64,000 bases of DNA from positions 496,001-560,000 of the forward strand of contig CAWACR010000010.1 in NCBI GenBank assembly GCA_963780675.1, given 5' to 3'. Positions 35,335 through 43,790 of the stretch are shown in pieces; the first letter of the stretch is position 1; each line of letters opens with the position of its first letter. The notes beneath the pieces are model-generated. The model made no database searches, had not been told where the DNA came from, and saw nothing but the letters and a program-made list of their open reading frames with translations. The stretch comes from JAHECE01 sp963780675 (GTDB taxonomy: Bacteria; Actinomycetota; Actinomycetes; Actinomycetales; JAHECE01). The translations under genes were made by a program, and so were the position numbers.

Positions 35335-36764
35335 CAGGCTGCCCGGCCGACGGGCACCGGCGCTGCGGACTCAGCGTGCCGGGCGACAGCGACGGCGACG
35401 TCGCGCTCGTCGGCGCGGTCCGCCGTCGTGCCGTCGGGCGCGTCCTGGTTCGGGGACGACGGCGCCGCCGTGACTGCCTCGGTCACGGCGCTCGTGGCGA
35501 CCGTCCCGGCGGCCACGACGATCAGCACGAGCACGAGCGCGACCACGAGGACGGCCGTCCGGATGCCGACGCTCTGGCCCACCGCGCCCAGGCCCGGCGG
35601 CTCGATCAGGCCGGCGAACCCGGCGAAGACCGACAGCACGGTGACCCGGAGGGCCGCGAGGCGCGGTTCGTCGGACGCGGCGGACACCGCGATGGGGAAG
35701 TTGAGCGCCGTTCCCGTACCCCAGGCCGCCACACCGACGGCGGCGAGGGGCAGGCTGGGCGCGGTCACGAACAGGACGACGCCCGTGATCGAGACCAGGG
35801 CGCCGGCTCGCAGGACCGTGACTCGCCCGAACCTGTCGATGAGGCGGCTCCCGAACAGCCGCACCAGGGTCATCGCACCGACGAACACCCCGAACGTCGC
35901 TGCGGCGAGGGACTGGCTCGCGCCGAAGCCGTCGACCACGCCGAGGGCGAGCCAGTCGTTGGCGGCGCCCTCGGAGACCGCGGCCGCGAGCGCGATCACA
36001 CCGATCAGGAGGGTCCGCCGATCCCGCAGGGCCGCCCGCAGACCGCCCGACCGGGCGGCGCCGTCGTCCGCAGGGCGGAGGTCGGCCCCACCCGCGGGAG
36101 CGCGCCGACCGCGCGCCGCCCCGTGCCCGACGGCGCGACGCGGCTCGGCGAGCATCGCCGAGGCGGCCCACCATCGCCAGCCCACCGCGACGACGGCCAT
36201 GACGGCGAGCTGGGCGGGCAACGAGACCGCGAGGGCCGCTGCCGCCGCACCGAGGAGCGAGCCCACCACCGTCCCGATCGAGAACGCGGCATGGAACTGG
36301 GGAAGGATCGGCCGCCCGACGCGACGTTCGACGTCGGTCGAGCCGAGGTTGAGCGGGAGGTTGCCACCGGCGAAGGCCACACCGTTGAGGAGGAGCCCGG
36401 CGCCGACGAGGGGCAGGCTGCCCGCGGCGGCGCCGATCCCGATGAGCAGGTACGCGAGGCCGAAGAGCAGGCCGGTGAGCCGCACGGACCGCACGAGGCC
36501 GAGCCGGCCCACCGCCGCGGGCGCCAGCACCGTTGCCGCCAACCCGCCGACGGCGGCCGCCACGAGCACGGTGCCGAGACCCGCCGGGCTCAGGCCGAGG
36601 GCGTCCCGCACGGCGGGCAGGCGCGCCAGCCACGCGCTGAGGGTCAGCCCGTTCACGGCGAAGAGCCCGATCAGCGCCCACCGCGCTGCCTCGACCCGTG
36701 CCCGGGGGGCCCCGCCGTCGTCCGTCGTCGCCACCCGCACCGGGGCCTGCCTCGTCACTGCCAT
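35334..36764 (-). CDS. MFS transporter, YbjJ-like (first of a tandem pair)
   Basis: 476 residues, about twelve membrane helices. FAVNGLTLSAWLARLPAVRD followed by ALGLSPAGLGTVLVAAAVGG and later GAANDWLALGVVDGFGASQS match the paralogue downstream. I start at ATG 36764 (MAVTRQAPV); the frame is open to 36881 through the operator, which argues against that longer form. Divergent from the LacI gene, with a perfect 20-base palindrome about 60 bases upstream, so LacI control is likely. Confidence 0.85.
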   Translation of the reverse strand: MAVTRQAPVRVATTDDGGAPRARVEAARWALIGLFAVNGLTLSAWLARLPAVRDALGLSPAGLGTVLVAAAVGGLAATVLAPAAVGRLGLVRSVRLTGLLFGLAYLLIGIGAAAGSLPLVGAGLLLNGVAFAGGNLPLNLGSTDVERRVGRPILPQFHAAFSIGTVVGSLLGAAAAALAVSLPAQLAVMAVVAVGWRWWAASAMLAEPRRAVGHGAARGRRAPAGGADLRPADDGAARSGGLRAALRDRRTLLIGVIALAAAVSEGAANDWLALGVVDGFGASQSLAAATFGVFVGAMTLVRLFGSRLIDRFGRVTVLRAGALVSITGVVLFVTAPSLPLAAVGVAAWGTGTALNFPIAVSAASDEPRLAALRVTVLSVFAGFAGLIEPPGLGAVGQSVGIRTAVLVVALVLVLIVVAAGTVATSAVTEAVTAAPSSPNQDAPDGTTADRADERDVAVAVARHAESAAPVPVGRAA

Positions 36765-36822
36765 CTCGCACCACGTGTCTCGTGCGACCCGATCCTCCCT
36801 GGGATCACGGGCCGTTCGTCGA

Positions 36823-36842
36823 ATCGATTCGATCGAATCGAT
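36823..36842. promoter_or_regulatory. Palindromic operator for the LacI-family regulator
   Basis: Perfect 20-base palindrome with half-site ATCGATTCGA, in the 206-base gap between the divergent MFS and LacI genes. LacI-family operators are palindromes of this length with a central CG or GATC-type step. Position suits repression of the MFS pair and autoregulation. Confidence 0.65.
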
Positions 36843-36970
36843 ACCAGTGTGCGCGCGCCCCGGAGTGCCCGTCAACCGCACCCGCCGTACGATCCGTCAC
36901 AGAGCGCGGCGCCCGTGCTCGACCTCGGGCGCCCTCCGCTCGCACGCAGGCGAACCCGACCGGAGGTGAC

Positions 36971-38077
36971 ATGGGACGAGCAGACCGCCCGACGCTCGCC
37001 GACGTCGCCGAGGCCGCCGGCGTCTCGGTCTCGACGGCGTCCCTCGCCTTCTCCGGCGCCGGACCGGTCGCCTCGGCCACGCGCGAGCGGGTGCTCGCCA
37101 GCGCTGCCGAACTCGGGTACGCCGGGCCCGATCCCACCGCCCGATCCCTGCGCCGGGGACGCTGCGGCGTCATCGCCGTGATCGTCGGCGACCGCCTGCG
37201 GCGCAGCTTCAGCGACCCCGTCTCCACCCAGATGCTCGACGGCGTGGCACAAGAACTCGGCGAGCGGGGGCTCGGGCTGCTGCTGGTGCCCTCGGAGGGC
37301 TTCCAGGACGTCCCGGCACTCGTGCAGCACGGCGCCATGGACGCGGCGATCATCGGCGGGCTGAGCGCGCCGCGCGACCCGGCCCTCCTGGCCCTCCAGG
37401 CCCGATCCGTCCCCTACGTGCGCATCGACGCAAGCCCGAAGGACGGCACCGGTGTGGGGCTGGAGGACCGCGCAGGGACGGTCGACCTCGTCCGCCACCT
37501 GCGCGCACTCGGTCACTCGCGGATCGGGCTCGTGACGCTGCCCCTCGGTCCGGGCAGGCACGCGGGACGCCTCGACCCCACGGCCCGGTACCGCATCCCC
37601 TACACCGCGACAAGGAACAGGTGGGCGGGCGTGCGGGACGCCGGGCTCGAGCCGGTCGCGGTGCTCGAGGCGGGGAACACCAGCGTCGACGACGGCCGGC
37701 CGCACCCCCAGGCCGGCACGTCGCTCGTCGAGGAGGGCATGGCCGCCGGGCACCTGCTGCTCGCCGGCCCGGACCGCCCGACGGCGATCATCGCCTTCAC
37801 CGACCTGCTCGCCGCCGGCGTGGTCCTCGCCGCCCGCGAGCTGGGGCTCGCCGTACCAGGCGACGTCTCGGTGGCCGGCTTCGACGGGTTGTGGCTGCCC
37901 TGGCTGGCGCCCGATCAGCTCACCAGCGTCGCGCAACCCCTCATCGAGAAGGGGCGACTCACGGCGCGCGCCGCGGCCGCCCTGGCCGACGGCGAGACGC
38001 TGCCCTTCCGCACCCTGCCGGTCGAGCTGCGCGTCGGCACGACGACGGGCCCCGCCCCGCCCCTCCACGGTCGCTGA
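36971..38077 (+). CDS. LacI-family transcriptional regulator
   Basis: 368 residues. N-terminal helix-turn-helix (PTLADVAEAAGVSVSTASLA, residues ~6-30) with hinge helix near RSLRRGR, then a periplasmic-binding-protein-like effector domain (GVIAVIVGDRLRRSFSDPVS; PTAIIAFTDLLAAGVVLAAR; VSVAGFDGLWLPWLAPDQLT). ATG 36971 is set by GGAGG four bases upstream. Alone on the plus strand, it most likely represses the divergent MFS pair through the adjacent palindrome. The effector is unknown. Confidence 0.92.
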   Translation: MGRADRPTLADVAEAAGVSVSTASLAFSGAGPVASATRERVLASAAELGYAGPDPTARSLRRGRCGVIAVIVGDRLRRSFSDPVSTQMLDGVAQELGERGLGLLLVPSEGFQDVPALVQHGAMDAAIIGGLSAPRDPALLALQARSVPYVRIDASPKDGTGVGLEDRAGTVDLVRHLRALGHSRIGLVTLPLGPGRHAGRLDPTARYRIPYTATRNRWAGVRDAGLEPVAVLEAGNTSVDDGRPHPQAGTSLVEEGMAAGHLLLAGPDRPTAIIAFTDLLAAGVVLAARELGLAVPGDVSVAGFDGLWLPWLAPDQLTSVAQPLIEKGRLTARAAAALADGETLPFRTLPVELRVGTTTGPAPPLHGR

Positions 38078-38102
38078 GGTCGGGTTGCCTGCCCCCACAC
38101 GA

Positions 38103-38136
38103 ACGGCGCCCCTCGGGAGGACCCGGGGGGCGCCGT
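38103..38136. terminator. Bidirectional terminator between LacI and the hydratase pair
   Basis: Fifteen-base arms starting ACGGCGCCCC with a single mismatch and a four-base loop (AGGA), 25 bases after the LacI stop and 22 bases past the HadB-like stop. Confidence 0.7.
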
Positions 38137-38158
38137 CGGCGGTGTGGCGGGGTGTGGC

Positions 38159-38590
38159 TCAGAGCCGGACGACCGCCTGGGCCTTGCCGAGGACCGTGAC
38201 GCCCAGGGCGGTCACGGTGAGGTCGATGCGCGCGGTGCCGGCCGCGACGTCGAGCGCTCCGAGCTTGCCGACCGTCGTGATCTCGACGGTGCCCGGATCC
38301 GCGACGGGGATGGGACGGGTGAACCGGACGCCGAAGTCGACGACGCGGCCCGGGTCGGCGAGGAAGTCCTCGACGGCGCCGGCCGCGATCCCCATGGTCA
38401 GCATCCCGTGGACGATGACGTTCGGCAGGCCCACCTCGCGGGCGAAGCGCTCGTTCCAGTGGATGGGGTTGAAGTCGCCGCTGGCTCCGGCGTACTTGAC
38501 CATCGAGGCCCGCTCGACCTCGACGGTCGCCGAGAAGAGCTCGGTACCCACCGCCTGGTCGGCCAGGTTGGCGATCGCGATCTCGCTCAT
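38159..38590 (-). CDS. MaoC-like hydratase (HadB-like)
   Basis: 143-residue hot-dog fold hydratase. The MaoC motif ASGDFNPIHWNERFAREVGL followed by PNVIVHGMLTMG carries the Asp and His of R-specific enoyl hydratases. With its partner upstream it resembles the mycobacterial HadA-HadB pair, which dehydrates 3-hydroxyacyl chains in FAS-II. In this lineage, without mycolic acids as far as can be judged, the pair may act on other acyl substrates. Starts two bases after the partner's stop. Confidence 0.85.
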   Translation of the reverse strand: MSEIAIANLADQAVGTELFSATVEVERASMVKYAGASGDFNPIHWNERFAREVGLPNVIVHGMLTMGIAAGAVEDFLADPGRVVDFGVRFTRPIPVADPGTVEITTVGKLGALDVAAGTARIDLTVTALGVTVLGKAQAVVRL

Positions 38591-38592
38591 GA

Positions 38593-39036
38593 CTACTCCC
38601 CCCGGACCGCGAGCGTGGAGCGGACGGTGGCCACGGGGGCGCCGTCGGCGTCGGTGATCTCGGCGCGTGTGCTGACCATGGAGATGCCGCCGCGCTCCGT
38701 GACGGAGTCGACGTGCACGGCCGTGCTCAGCACGTCGCCGGCCCGGATGGGGCGGTGGTGCGTGAAGCGCTCGTCCGCGTGCACCACACGGGAGAAGTCG
38801 ATGGACGCCTCCGGGTCGGTGATGTACTCGGCCTCGGCGCGCTGGGCGATGACCACCGCAAAGGTGACCGGTGCGATCACGTCCGCGTACCCGAGCGCAC
38901 GCGCCGCCGCGGCGTCGAAGTGACTGGGGTGTTGAGCCTGGACCGCCGAGGCGAACTCGGCGATCTTCACCCGGGACACCTCGTAGGGCGACGTGCCGGT
39001 GAACACCCGGCCGACGTAGTCTGCGTTGACTGCCAT
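38593..39036 (-). CDS. MaoC-like dehydratase N-terminal-type protein (HadA-like, FAS1-like dehydratase)
   Basis: 147 residues, start MAVNADYVGRVFTGTSPYEV. Hot-dog fold of the type that lacks the catalytic Asp-His motif and pairs with a HadB-like partner (YADVIAPVTFAVVIAQRAEA; RVVHADERFTHHRPIRAGDV). It lies between rpmG and the HadB-like gene, the same order as in Streptomyces and Mycobacterium. Confidence 0.85.
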   Translation of the reverse strand: MAVNADYVGRVFTGTSPYEVSRVKIAEFASAVQAQHPSHFDAAAARALGYADVIAPVTFAVVIAQRAEAEYITDPEASIDFSRVVHADERFTHHRPIRAGDVLSTAVHVDSVTERGGISMVSTRAEITDADGAPVATVRSTLAVRGE

Positions 39037-39051
39037 GGGCGAGACCCTACG

Positions 39052-39222
39052 TCAGCGGGTCTCGCGGTGACCGGTCTTCGCGTTGCAGCGCGGGCAGTAC
39101 TTCTGCAGCTGCAGGCGGTCCGGGGTGTTCCGACGGTTCTTCTTGGTGATGTAGTTCCGCTCCTTGCACACCTCGCACGCGAGGGTGATCTTCGGGCGGA
39201 TGTCCACGGACTTGCTGGCCAC
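39052..39222 (-). CDS. rpmG: 50S ribosomal protein L33
   Basis: L33, 56 residues, GTG start (MASKSVDIRPKITLACEVCK). Two CxxC pairs (CEVC and CPRC) make it the zinc-binding C+ form. C-terminus LQLQKYCPRCNAKTGHRETR. It is too short to stand out among the open frames here but is unmistakable and lies next to tRNA-Met, as in other actinobacteria. It ends 15 bases before the HadA-like start. Confidence 0.95.
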   Translation of the reverse strand: MASKSVDIRPKITLACEVCKERNYITKKNRRNTPDRLQLQKYCPRCNAKTGHRETR

Positions 39223-39286
39223 GACGGTTCCTCACCTCTGCCGCATGCGGACAACCGGAAGGCTGCCGCTCTGTCATCACGAGCGG

Positions 39287-39360
39287 TAGCGGGGGCGGGA
39301 TTCGAACCCGCGACACCACGATTATGAGCCGTGTGCTCTAACCACCTGAGCTACCCCGCC
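39287..39360 (-). tRNA. tRNA-Met (CAT), elongator
   Basis: 74 bases. GGCGGGGTAGCTCAGGTGGT start, anticodon loop CTCATAA, T arm GGGTTCGAATCCC, discriminator A. G1 pairs with U72, unlike the C1-A72 mismatch of initiator tRNA, so this is the elongator form. Confidence 0.95.
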
Positions 39361-39417
39361 ATGGGCACGGTGCCCGGGCGAGCGCCTGCGACGGCGCATG
39401 CCCGGACCCATGACCAG

Positions 39418-39490
39418 AGCCCCGATAGGGAATCGAACCCTAGACCTTCTCCTTACCATGGAGACGCTCTGCCGACTGAGCTATCGGGGC
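39418..39490 (-). tRNA. tRNA-Thr (GGT)
   Basis: 73 bases. Acceptor GCCCCGA pairs with TCGGGGC, anticodon loop CATGGTA contains GGT, T arm has GGGTTCGATTCCC. It is 57 bases upstream of tRNA-Met and probably cotranscribed with it and rpmG. Confidence 0.95.
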
Positions 39491-39656
39491 GGCGGGGACG
39501 AGGGTACACGGCTTGGCGCCGCGGGTGGAAATCGGCGGTGACCGGGACCGCAGGGCGAGAACGCGGCGGCCCTTGCGACGCTCGCCCGGCGCCTCGGAGC
39601 TCCCGCCCCAGGGCCTCATCGGGCGCGTCAGCCCCACCGGCGCAGGGCTCCACGGG

Positions 39657-39720
39657 CGGCTGAGTCCACGGCGGCTGAGTCCACAGGCGGCTGAGTCCAC
39701 AGACGGCTCTGAGTCCAGAC
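39657..39720. repeat. Tandem repeat between tRNA-Thr and tRNA-Tyr
   Basis: Four imperfect copies of a ~15-16 base unit, CGGCTGAGTCCACRG, in tandem. No gene covers it. It lies between the two tRNA genes, and copy number may vary between strains. Confidence 0.75.
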
Positions 39721-39728
39721 ATGACTGC

Positions 39729-39756
39729 GGCCCCACCCCCCGTGAGGGGTGGGGCC
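39729..39756 (-). terminator. Terminator of tRNA-Tyr
   Basis: Perfect 11-base arms (GGCCCCACCCC and its complement) with a six-base loop, 12 bases past the tRNA-Tyr 3' end. Confidence 0.75.
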
Positions 39757-39768
39757 ACAGCTCGGGCG

Positions 39769-39850
39769 TGGCGGGTGAGGGATTCGAACCCCCGAAGCAT
39801 TCCGCAACTGATTTACAGTCAGCTCCCTTTGGCCACTCGGGTAACCCGCC
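39769..39850 (-). tRNA. tRNA-Tyr (GTA)
   Basis: 82-base class II tRNA with a long variable arm. Acceptor GGCGGGT pairs with ACCCGCC, anticodon loop CTGTAAA contains GTA, discriminator A. TATCCT at 39877-39882 upstream is a possible -10 element. Confidence 0.95.
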
Positions 39851-39986
39851 TCGGGTGCGCAGCACGTGCGGATGAAAGGATAGCAAGCCTTGGCGGTGCT
39901 CTCCGCACGCGCAGGCCACACCCGACGGCGCGGCCCCGCGCCGTCGGAGGCCCCGGCACCGCCCGATCCGGACAGGGAGTGATGAC

Positions 39987-40484
39987 ATGGCAGGCGACGC
40001 CTCCTTCGACATCGTCAGCAAGGTCGACCGGCAGGAGGTCGACAACGCGCTCAACCAGGCCGCCAAGGAGATCGCCCAGCGCTACGACTTCAAGGGGGTC
40101 GGGGCGTCGATCGCGTGGAGCGGTGCGAAGATCGTCCTGGTCGCGAACTCGGCCGAACGCGTGAAGGCCGTGCTCGACGTCTTCGAGACGAAGCTCGTCA
40201 AGCGCGGCATCTCGCTCAAGGCGATCGACACGGGCGACGGCGAGCCGCGGCCCTCCGGGAAGGAGTACCGCCTCGAGGCGGTCCTCAAGGAGGGGCTGGC
40301 CGGCGAGGCGGCCAAGAAGGTGACCAAGGTCATCCGCGAGAAGGGCCCCAAGGGGGTCAAGACGCAGATCACCGGCGACGAGGTCCGGGTGACCTCCAAG
40401 AGCCGCGACGAGCTCCAGGCGGTCATCGCGCTCCTGAAGGACGAGGACCTCGACGTCGCCCTCCAGTTCGTCAACTACCGCTGA
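39987..40484 (+). CDS. YajQ family nucleotide-binding protein
   Basis: 165 residues, UPF0234/YajQ family; two ferredoxin-like domains. Family members bind c-di-GMP in Xanthomonas and nucleic acids in E. coli. SFDIVSKVDRQEVDNALNQA at the start; YDFKGVGASIAWSGAKIVLV; KEGLAGEAAKKVTKVIREKG in the second domain; end DLDVALQFVNYR. Divergent from tRNA-Tyr and convergent with htpX. Confidence 0.92.
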   Translation: MAGDASFDIVSKVDRQEVDNALNQAAKEIAQRYDFKGVGASIAWSGAKIVLVANSAERVKAVLDVFETKLVKRGISLKAIDTGDGEPRPSGKEYRLEAVLKEGLAGEAAKKVTKVIREKGPKGVKTQITGDEVRVTSKSRDELQAVIALLKDEDLDVALQFVNYR

Positions 40485-40510
40485 AGCCCCCGGCAAGGCG
40501 ACACACCAGC

Positions 40511-40606
40511 GGACGGCGGTGTGACCGGCGCGGGCGTGGACGGGCCTGGCGGGAGGCGCGAGGAACGAGCGCCGGACGGCTGCCCGCGCCGGTCACACCG
40601 CCGTCC
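40511..40606. repeat. 24-base inverted repeat between yajQ and htpX
   Basis: Perfect arms (40511-40534, GGACGGCGGTGTGACCGGCG then CGGG; 40583-40606 its complement) around a 48-base spacer that itself contains a GGCGC/GCGCC hairpin. It lies between two convergent genes, 26 bases after the yajQ stop and 58 bases beyond the htpX stop. A bidirectional terminator is the simplest role. Confidence 0.85.
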
Positions 40607-40664
40607 AACCAAGGCGACCAATCGCCTCGCCCAGGGCAGCGGCGGAGGCCCGCCGAACAGGAAG

Positions 40665-41541
40665 TCAGCCCCGGTACCCCGCCATGGCCTCGAGGCGTCC
40701 GATCCGCTCGTCCATGGGCGGGTGGGTCGCGAAGAGCCGCGCCATCCCGGACCCCCGGAACGGGTTGGCGATCATGAGGTGCGAGACGTTCTCCAGCGGG
40801 ACCGTCTGGGGCAACGGCCGAGCCGCCGTCCCTCGCTCGAGCTTGCGCAGGGCCGAGGCGAGGGCGAGGGGGTCGCCGGTGAGGCGGGCGCCGTCCTCGT
40901 CGGCGTCGAACTCGCGGGTGCGGCTGATCGCGAGCTGGATCATCGTGGCGGCGAGCGGCGCGAGGAGGGCCGTCGCGAGCAGGGCGATCGGGTTGCCGCC
41001 GTTCTCCCGGTCGCTGCCGCCGCCGAAGAACAGCGCGAACTGGGCGAGCGAGGTGATGACCCCCGCGACTGCGGCCGCCACCGAGGACGTGAGGATGTCG
41101 CGGTTGTAGACGTGCATGAGCTCGTGGCCGAGAACGCCGCGCAGCTCGCGCTCGTCCAGGATCGCCAGGATCCCCTCGGTGGCACACACCGCGGCGTTGC
41201 GCGGGTTGCGGCCTGTGGCGAAGGCGTTGGGGGCCGCCGTCGGGCGAGATGTAGAGGCGCGGCATGGGCTGGCGCGCGGCCGTCGAGAGCTCCCGCACGA
41301 TCCGGTACATGGCCGGCGCCTCGGCCTCGCTCACGGGGCGCGCGTGCATGGCCCGGATCGCGATCTTGTCCGAGTTCCAGTAGCCGTACGCGGTCATGAG
41401 CAGGCCGATGCCCGCGAACAGGAACAGGAACGAGGAGTTGCCCGTTCCCGAGGCGAGGAGGGCACCGATGGCCAGGACGAGGGCCCACAGGACCCCGAGC
41501 AGGGCAGCGGTCTTCACGCCGTTGAAGTGGCGGTGGTCCAT
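40665..41541 (-). CDS. htpX: Zinc metalloprotease HtpX, broken by an apparent one-base insertion
   Basis: M48 membrane protease of about 291 residues once corrected, part of membrane protein quality control. N-terminal membrane helices (ALLGVLWALVLAIGALLASG; FLFLFAGIGLLMTAYGYWNS), then MPRLYISPTAAPNAFATGRN where the frame breaks (extra base near 41241), and the zinc site HELMHVYNRD after LDERELRGVLG; the third ligand lies in REFDADEDGARLTG. ATG 41541 has AGGAGAG upstream. 877 bases is one over a multiple of three. Confidence 0.92.
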
Positions 41542-41756
41542 GGTGCGGATCTCTCCTGGTGACTGTTCGCGGCAGGGGACGGATTCAGGGCGACCTGGCC
41601 CTCTGCCACACCCAACGTCGAGACGACCGGGCGCGTTCCCCGCCGTCGATCGCCGGCGCCCCGCGCTCACGCCCCGTCGCCGACGGCCGACGACGGCGCC
41701 CGTCCGACCCGCGCAGCGGTCGCCCGGGTGGCGCTCGCCTCCCGGTGGCCCTCGCC

Positions 41757-43124
41757 TCAGTCGCTCTCGCGCCGCGAGATCGCCGTCATCTCCTCGCGGG
41801 GGACCACCTTGACGCGCGCACGCCCCTGCTCCTGGCCGAGCAGCTGCTCGTGGGCGTCCAGCAGCTCCCAGCCCTGCCACGTCGTGTACTCGACGCCGTC
41901 GCCGGTGGAGCGCGTCGAGGACCGCCCCGGGGTCGCGGACGGGCGCCGTCGGGAGGATCCCGGCGGCCGCGTCCTCGGCGAGGTGCCGGATGGTCTCGGT
42001 GGCGTCGGACTTCGTGTGGCCGATGAGCCCCACCGGGCCGCGCTTGATCCAGCCGGTCGCGTAGACGCCGGGGATCGGCTGCCGTCGAGGTCGAGCACCC
42101 GGCCCTCCTCGTTGCGGGATGACGCCGCTGGCGTCGTCGAACGGGACGCCCACCAGGGGCGAGCCGAAGTAGCCGACGGCGCGGTAGACGGCCTGCACCG
42201 GCCAGTCGTGCAACTCGCCGGTGCCGGCGACCGACCGTCGCCGTTGAGCTGCGTGCGCTCGGTGCGGACGCCGACGACGTGTCCGCCCTCCCCCAGCACC
42301 TCGACCGGGCGGTGGAGGAAGTGCAGGTGCAGGCGGCGGGACGCCGTGAGCTCCTCGGGCTCGCGCAGGGTCCAGTCCGTCAGCGTCTTGACGACCTGCT
42401 TGGTCTGGTTCGAGGAGCGGACGGCTTCCATCGAGCCCTCGTCGAAGTCGAAGTCCTCCTCGTAGACGACGATGTCGACGTCGGGGAGGTGGCCGAGCTC
42501 GCGCAGCTCGAGCGGGGTGAACTTCACCTGGGCGGGGCCGCGGCGGCCGAAGACGTGCACGTCGGTGACGGGGTTCGCCGCGAGGCCCTCGTACACGTTC
42601 GCCGGGATCTCGGTCGGCAGGAGGTCGTCGGCGTGCTTCGCGAGCATCCGCGCGACGTCGAGCGCGACGTTGCCGTTGCCGATCACCGCGACCGTCCGCG
42701 CCGTCAGCGGCCACGTGCGCGGGACGTCGGGGTGCCCGTCGTACCAGGAGACGAAGTCGGCGGCGCCGTAGCTCTCGGGCAGGTCGATGCCGGGGATGTC
42801 GAGGGCGGCATCGCGGACGGCCCCGGTGGCGAAGATCACGGCGTCGTAGAACTGGCGGAGGTCGTCGAGCGTGATGTCGACGCCGAAGTCGACGTTGCCG
42901 AAGAGGCGGATGTCCCCGCGCTCGAGCACCTCGCGCAGCGCGGTGATGATGCCCTTGATGCGCGGGTGGTCCGGGGCGACGCCGTAGCGGACGAGGCCGT
43001 ACGGCGCCGGCAAGCGCTCGAACAGGTCGATGCTCACCGCGAGACCGGCCTTGGACAGGATGTCGGCGGCGTAGATGCCGGCCGGGCCGGCACCGACGAT
43101 CGCTACGCGCAGAGGGGTGGTCAC
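41757..43124 (-). CDS. Ferredoxin/adrenodoxin-type NADPH reductase (FprA-like), four apparent frameshifts
   Basis: FAD/NADP reductase of the FprA (adrenodoxin reductase) family, 455 residues once corrected. FAD site RVAIVGAGPAGIYAADIL at the N-terminus, then APYGLVRYGVAPDHPRIKGI, the NADP site TVAVIGNGNVALDVARMLAK, and ATGWIKRGPVGLIGHTKSDA near the C-terminus. Indels: a base lost near 42234, a base gained near 42114, a base lost near 42081 and a base gained near 41907; the net change is zero. GTG 43124 start; the frame upstream is leader. It feeds electrons from NADPH to ferredoxins or P450s. Confidence 0.9.
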   Translation of the reverse strand: MTTPLRVAIVGAGPAGIYAADILSKAGLAVSIDLFERLPAPYGLVRYGVAPDHPRIKGIITALREVLERGDIRLFGNVDFGVDITLDDLRQFYDAVIFATGAVRDAALDIPGIDLPESYGAADFVSWYDGHPDVPRTWPLTARTVAVIGNGNVALDVARMLAKHADDLLPTEIPANVYEGLAANPVTDVHVFGRRGPAQVKFTPLELRELGHLPDVDIVVYEEDFDFDEGSMEAVRSSNQTKQVVKTLTDWTLREPEELTASRRLHLHFLHRPVEVLGEGGHVVGVRTERTQLNGDGRSPAPASCTTGRCRPSTAPSATSARPWWASRSTTPAASSRNEEGRVLDLDGSRSPASTRPAGSSAARWGSSATRSPTPPRPSGTSPRTRPPGSSRRRPSATPGRSSTRSTGDGVEYTTWQGWELLDAHEQLLGQEQGRARVKVVPREEMTAISRRESD

Positions 43125-43236
43125 GCTCGGTGCCTCTCGTCCAGTCGTTCGATCCGGGGCTCCGGAGGTGTGGAGGCGCACCGGGGCACCGGGGAATTTC
43201 GCTGCCAACCAGTGTACGTGGCGCCCGATCTGCACC

Positions 43237-43704
43237 CTAGGTGAGACGGGCAGCATCCACATCGTGGACGTCGCGCGCCGTGGCCGCCGGCTCGCAGATG
43301 ACCACCGGGATCTCGCGGGACGTCCGGCGCTGGTACCCCGCGTAGCCGGAGTAGAGGGCGACGGCGCGGCGCCAGAGGTCCGCGCGCTCGGCAGGGGTCG
43401 CGGTCCGGGCGCGCATCGCGATGTGGTCCCCGCCGCGCTGGATCGTCACGGCGGCGTCCGCGGTGAGGTTGAGGTACCAGTCCGGGTGCCGGGCGGCGCC
43501 CCCGTTCGAGGCGATCAGGACCAGGCGGTCGCCGTCGGCGATCACCGACAGGGGCGTGGTGCGGGCCTGGCCGCTGCGCCTGCCGGTCGTGGTCAGCAGG
43601 ACCTGCTCCACGCGGCCGATCCGGCCGCCGAGGCGACCGCCCGTCAGCCGGTAGGCCCGGGCGTGCACACCGGTCACGAACCGCTGGAGGGCGCCTGCAC
43701 TCAT
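43237..43704 (-). CDS. Deazaflavin (F420)-dependent nitroreductase family protein
   Basis: 155-residue protein of the Ddn/split beta-barrel F420-dependent family. LTTTGRRSGQARTTPLSVIA and SNGGAARHPDWYLNLTADAA are the family's F420-phosphate-binding and core segments. It would use reduced F420 to reduce quinones or nitroaromatics; the substrate is unknown. It starts 86 bases from the divergent permease gene. Confidence 0.88.
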   Translation of the reverse strand: MSAGALQRFVTGVHARAYRLTGGRLGGRIGRVEQVLLTTTGRRSGQARTTPLSVIADGDRLVLIASNGGAARHPDWYLNLTADAAVTIQRGGDHIAMRARTATPAERADLWRRAVALYSGYAGYQRRTSREIPVVICEPAATARDVHDVDAARLT

Positions 43705-43790
43705 GGCCCCACCGTACGTGAGGGCCGGGGCTGCGACGTCATCGGGGCATCACGGGTGGGGTTGGGGGGCGGAGCGGTCCGGGCAGGAAG

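Noticed and set aside
39287..39360. tRNA with CAT anticodon as initiator tRNA or tRNA-Ile2.
   Set aside because: It has a G1-U72 pair, not the C1-A72 mismatch of initiator tRNA, and the body matches elongator tRNA-Met; Ile2 cannot be fully excluded but is unlikely.
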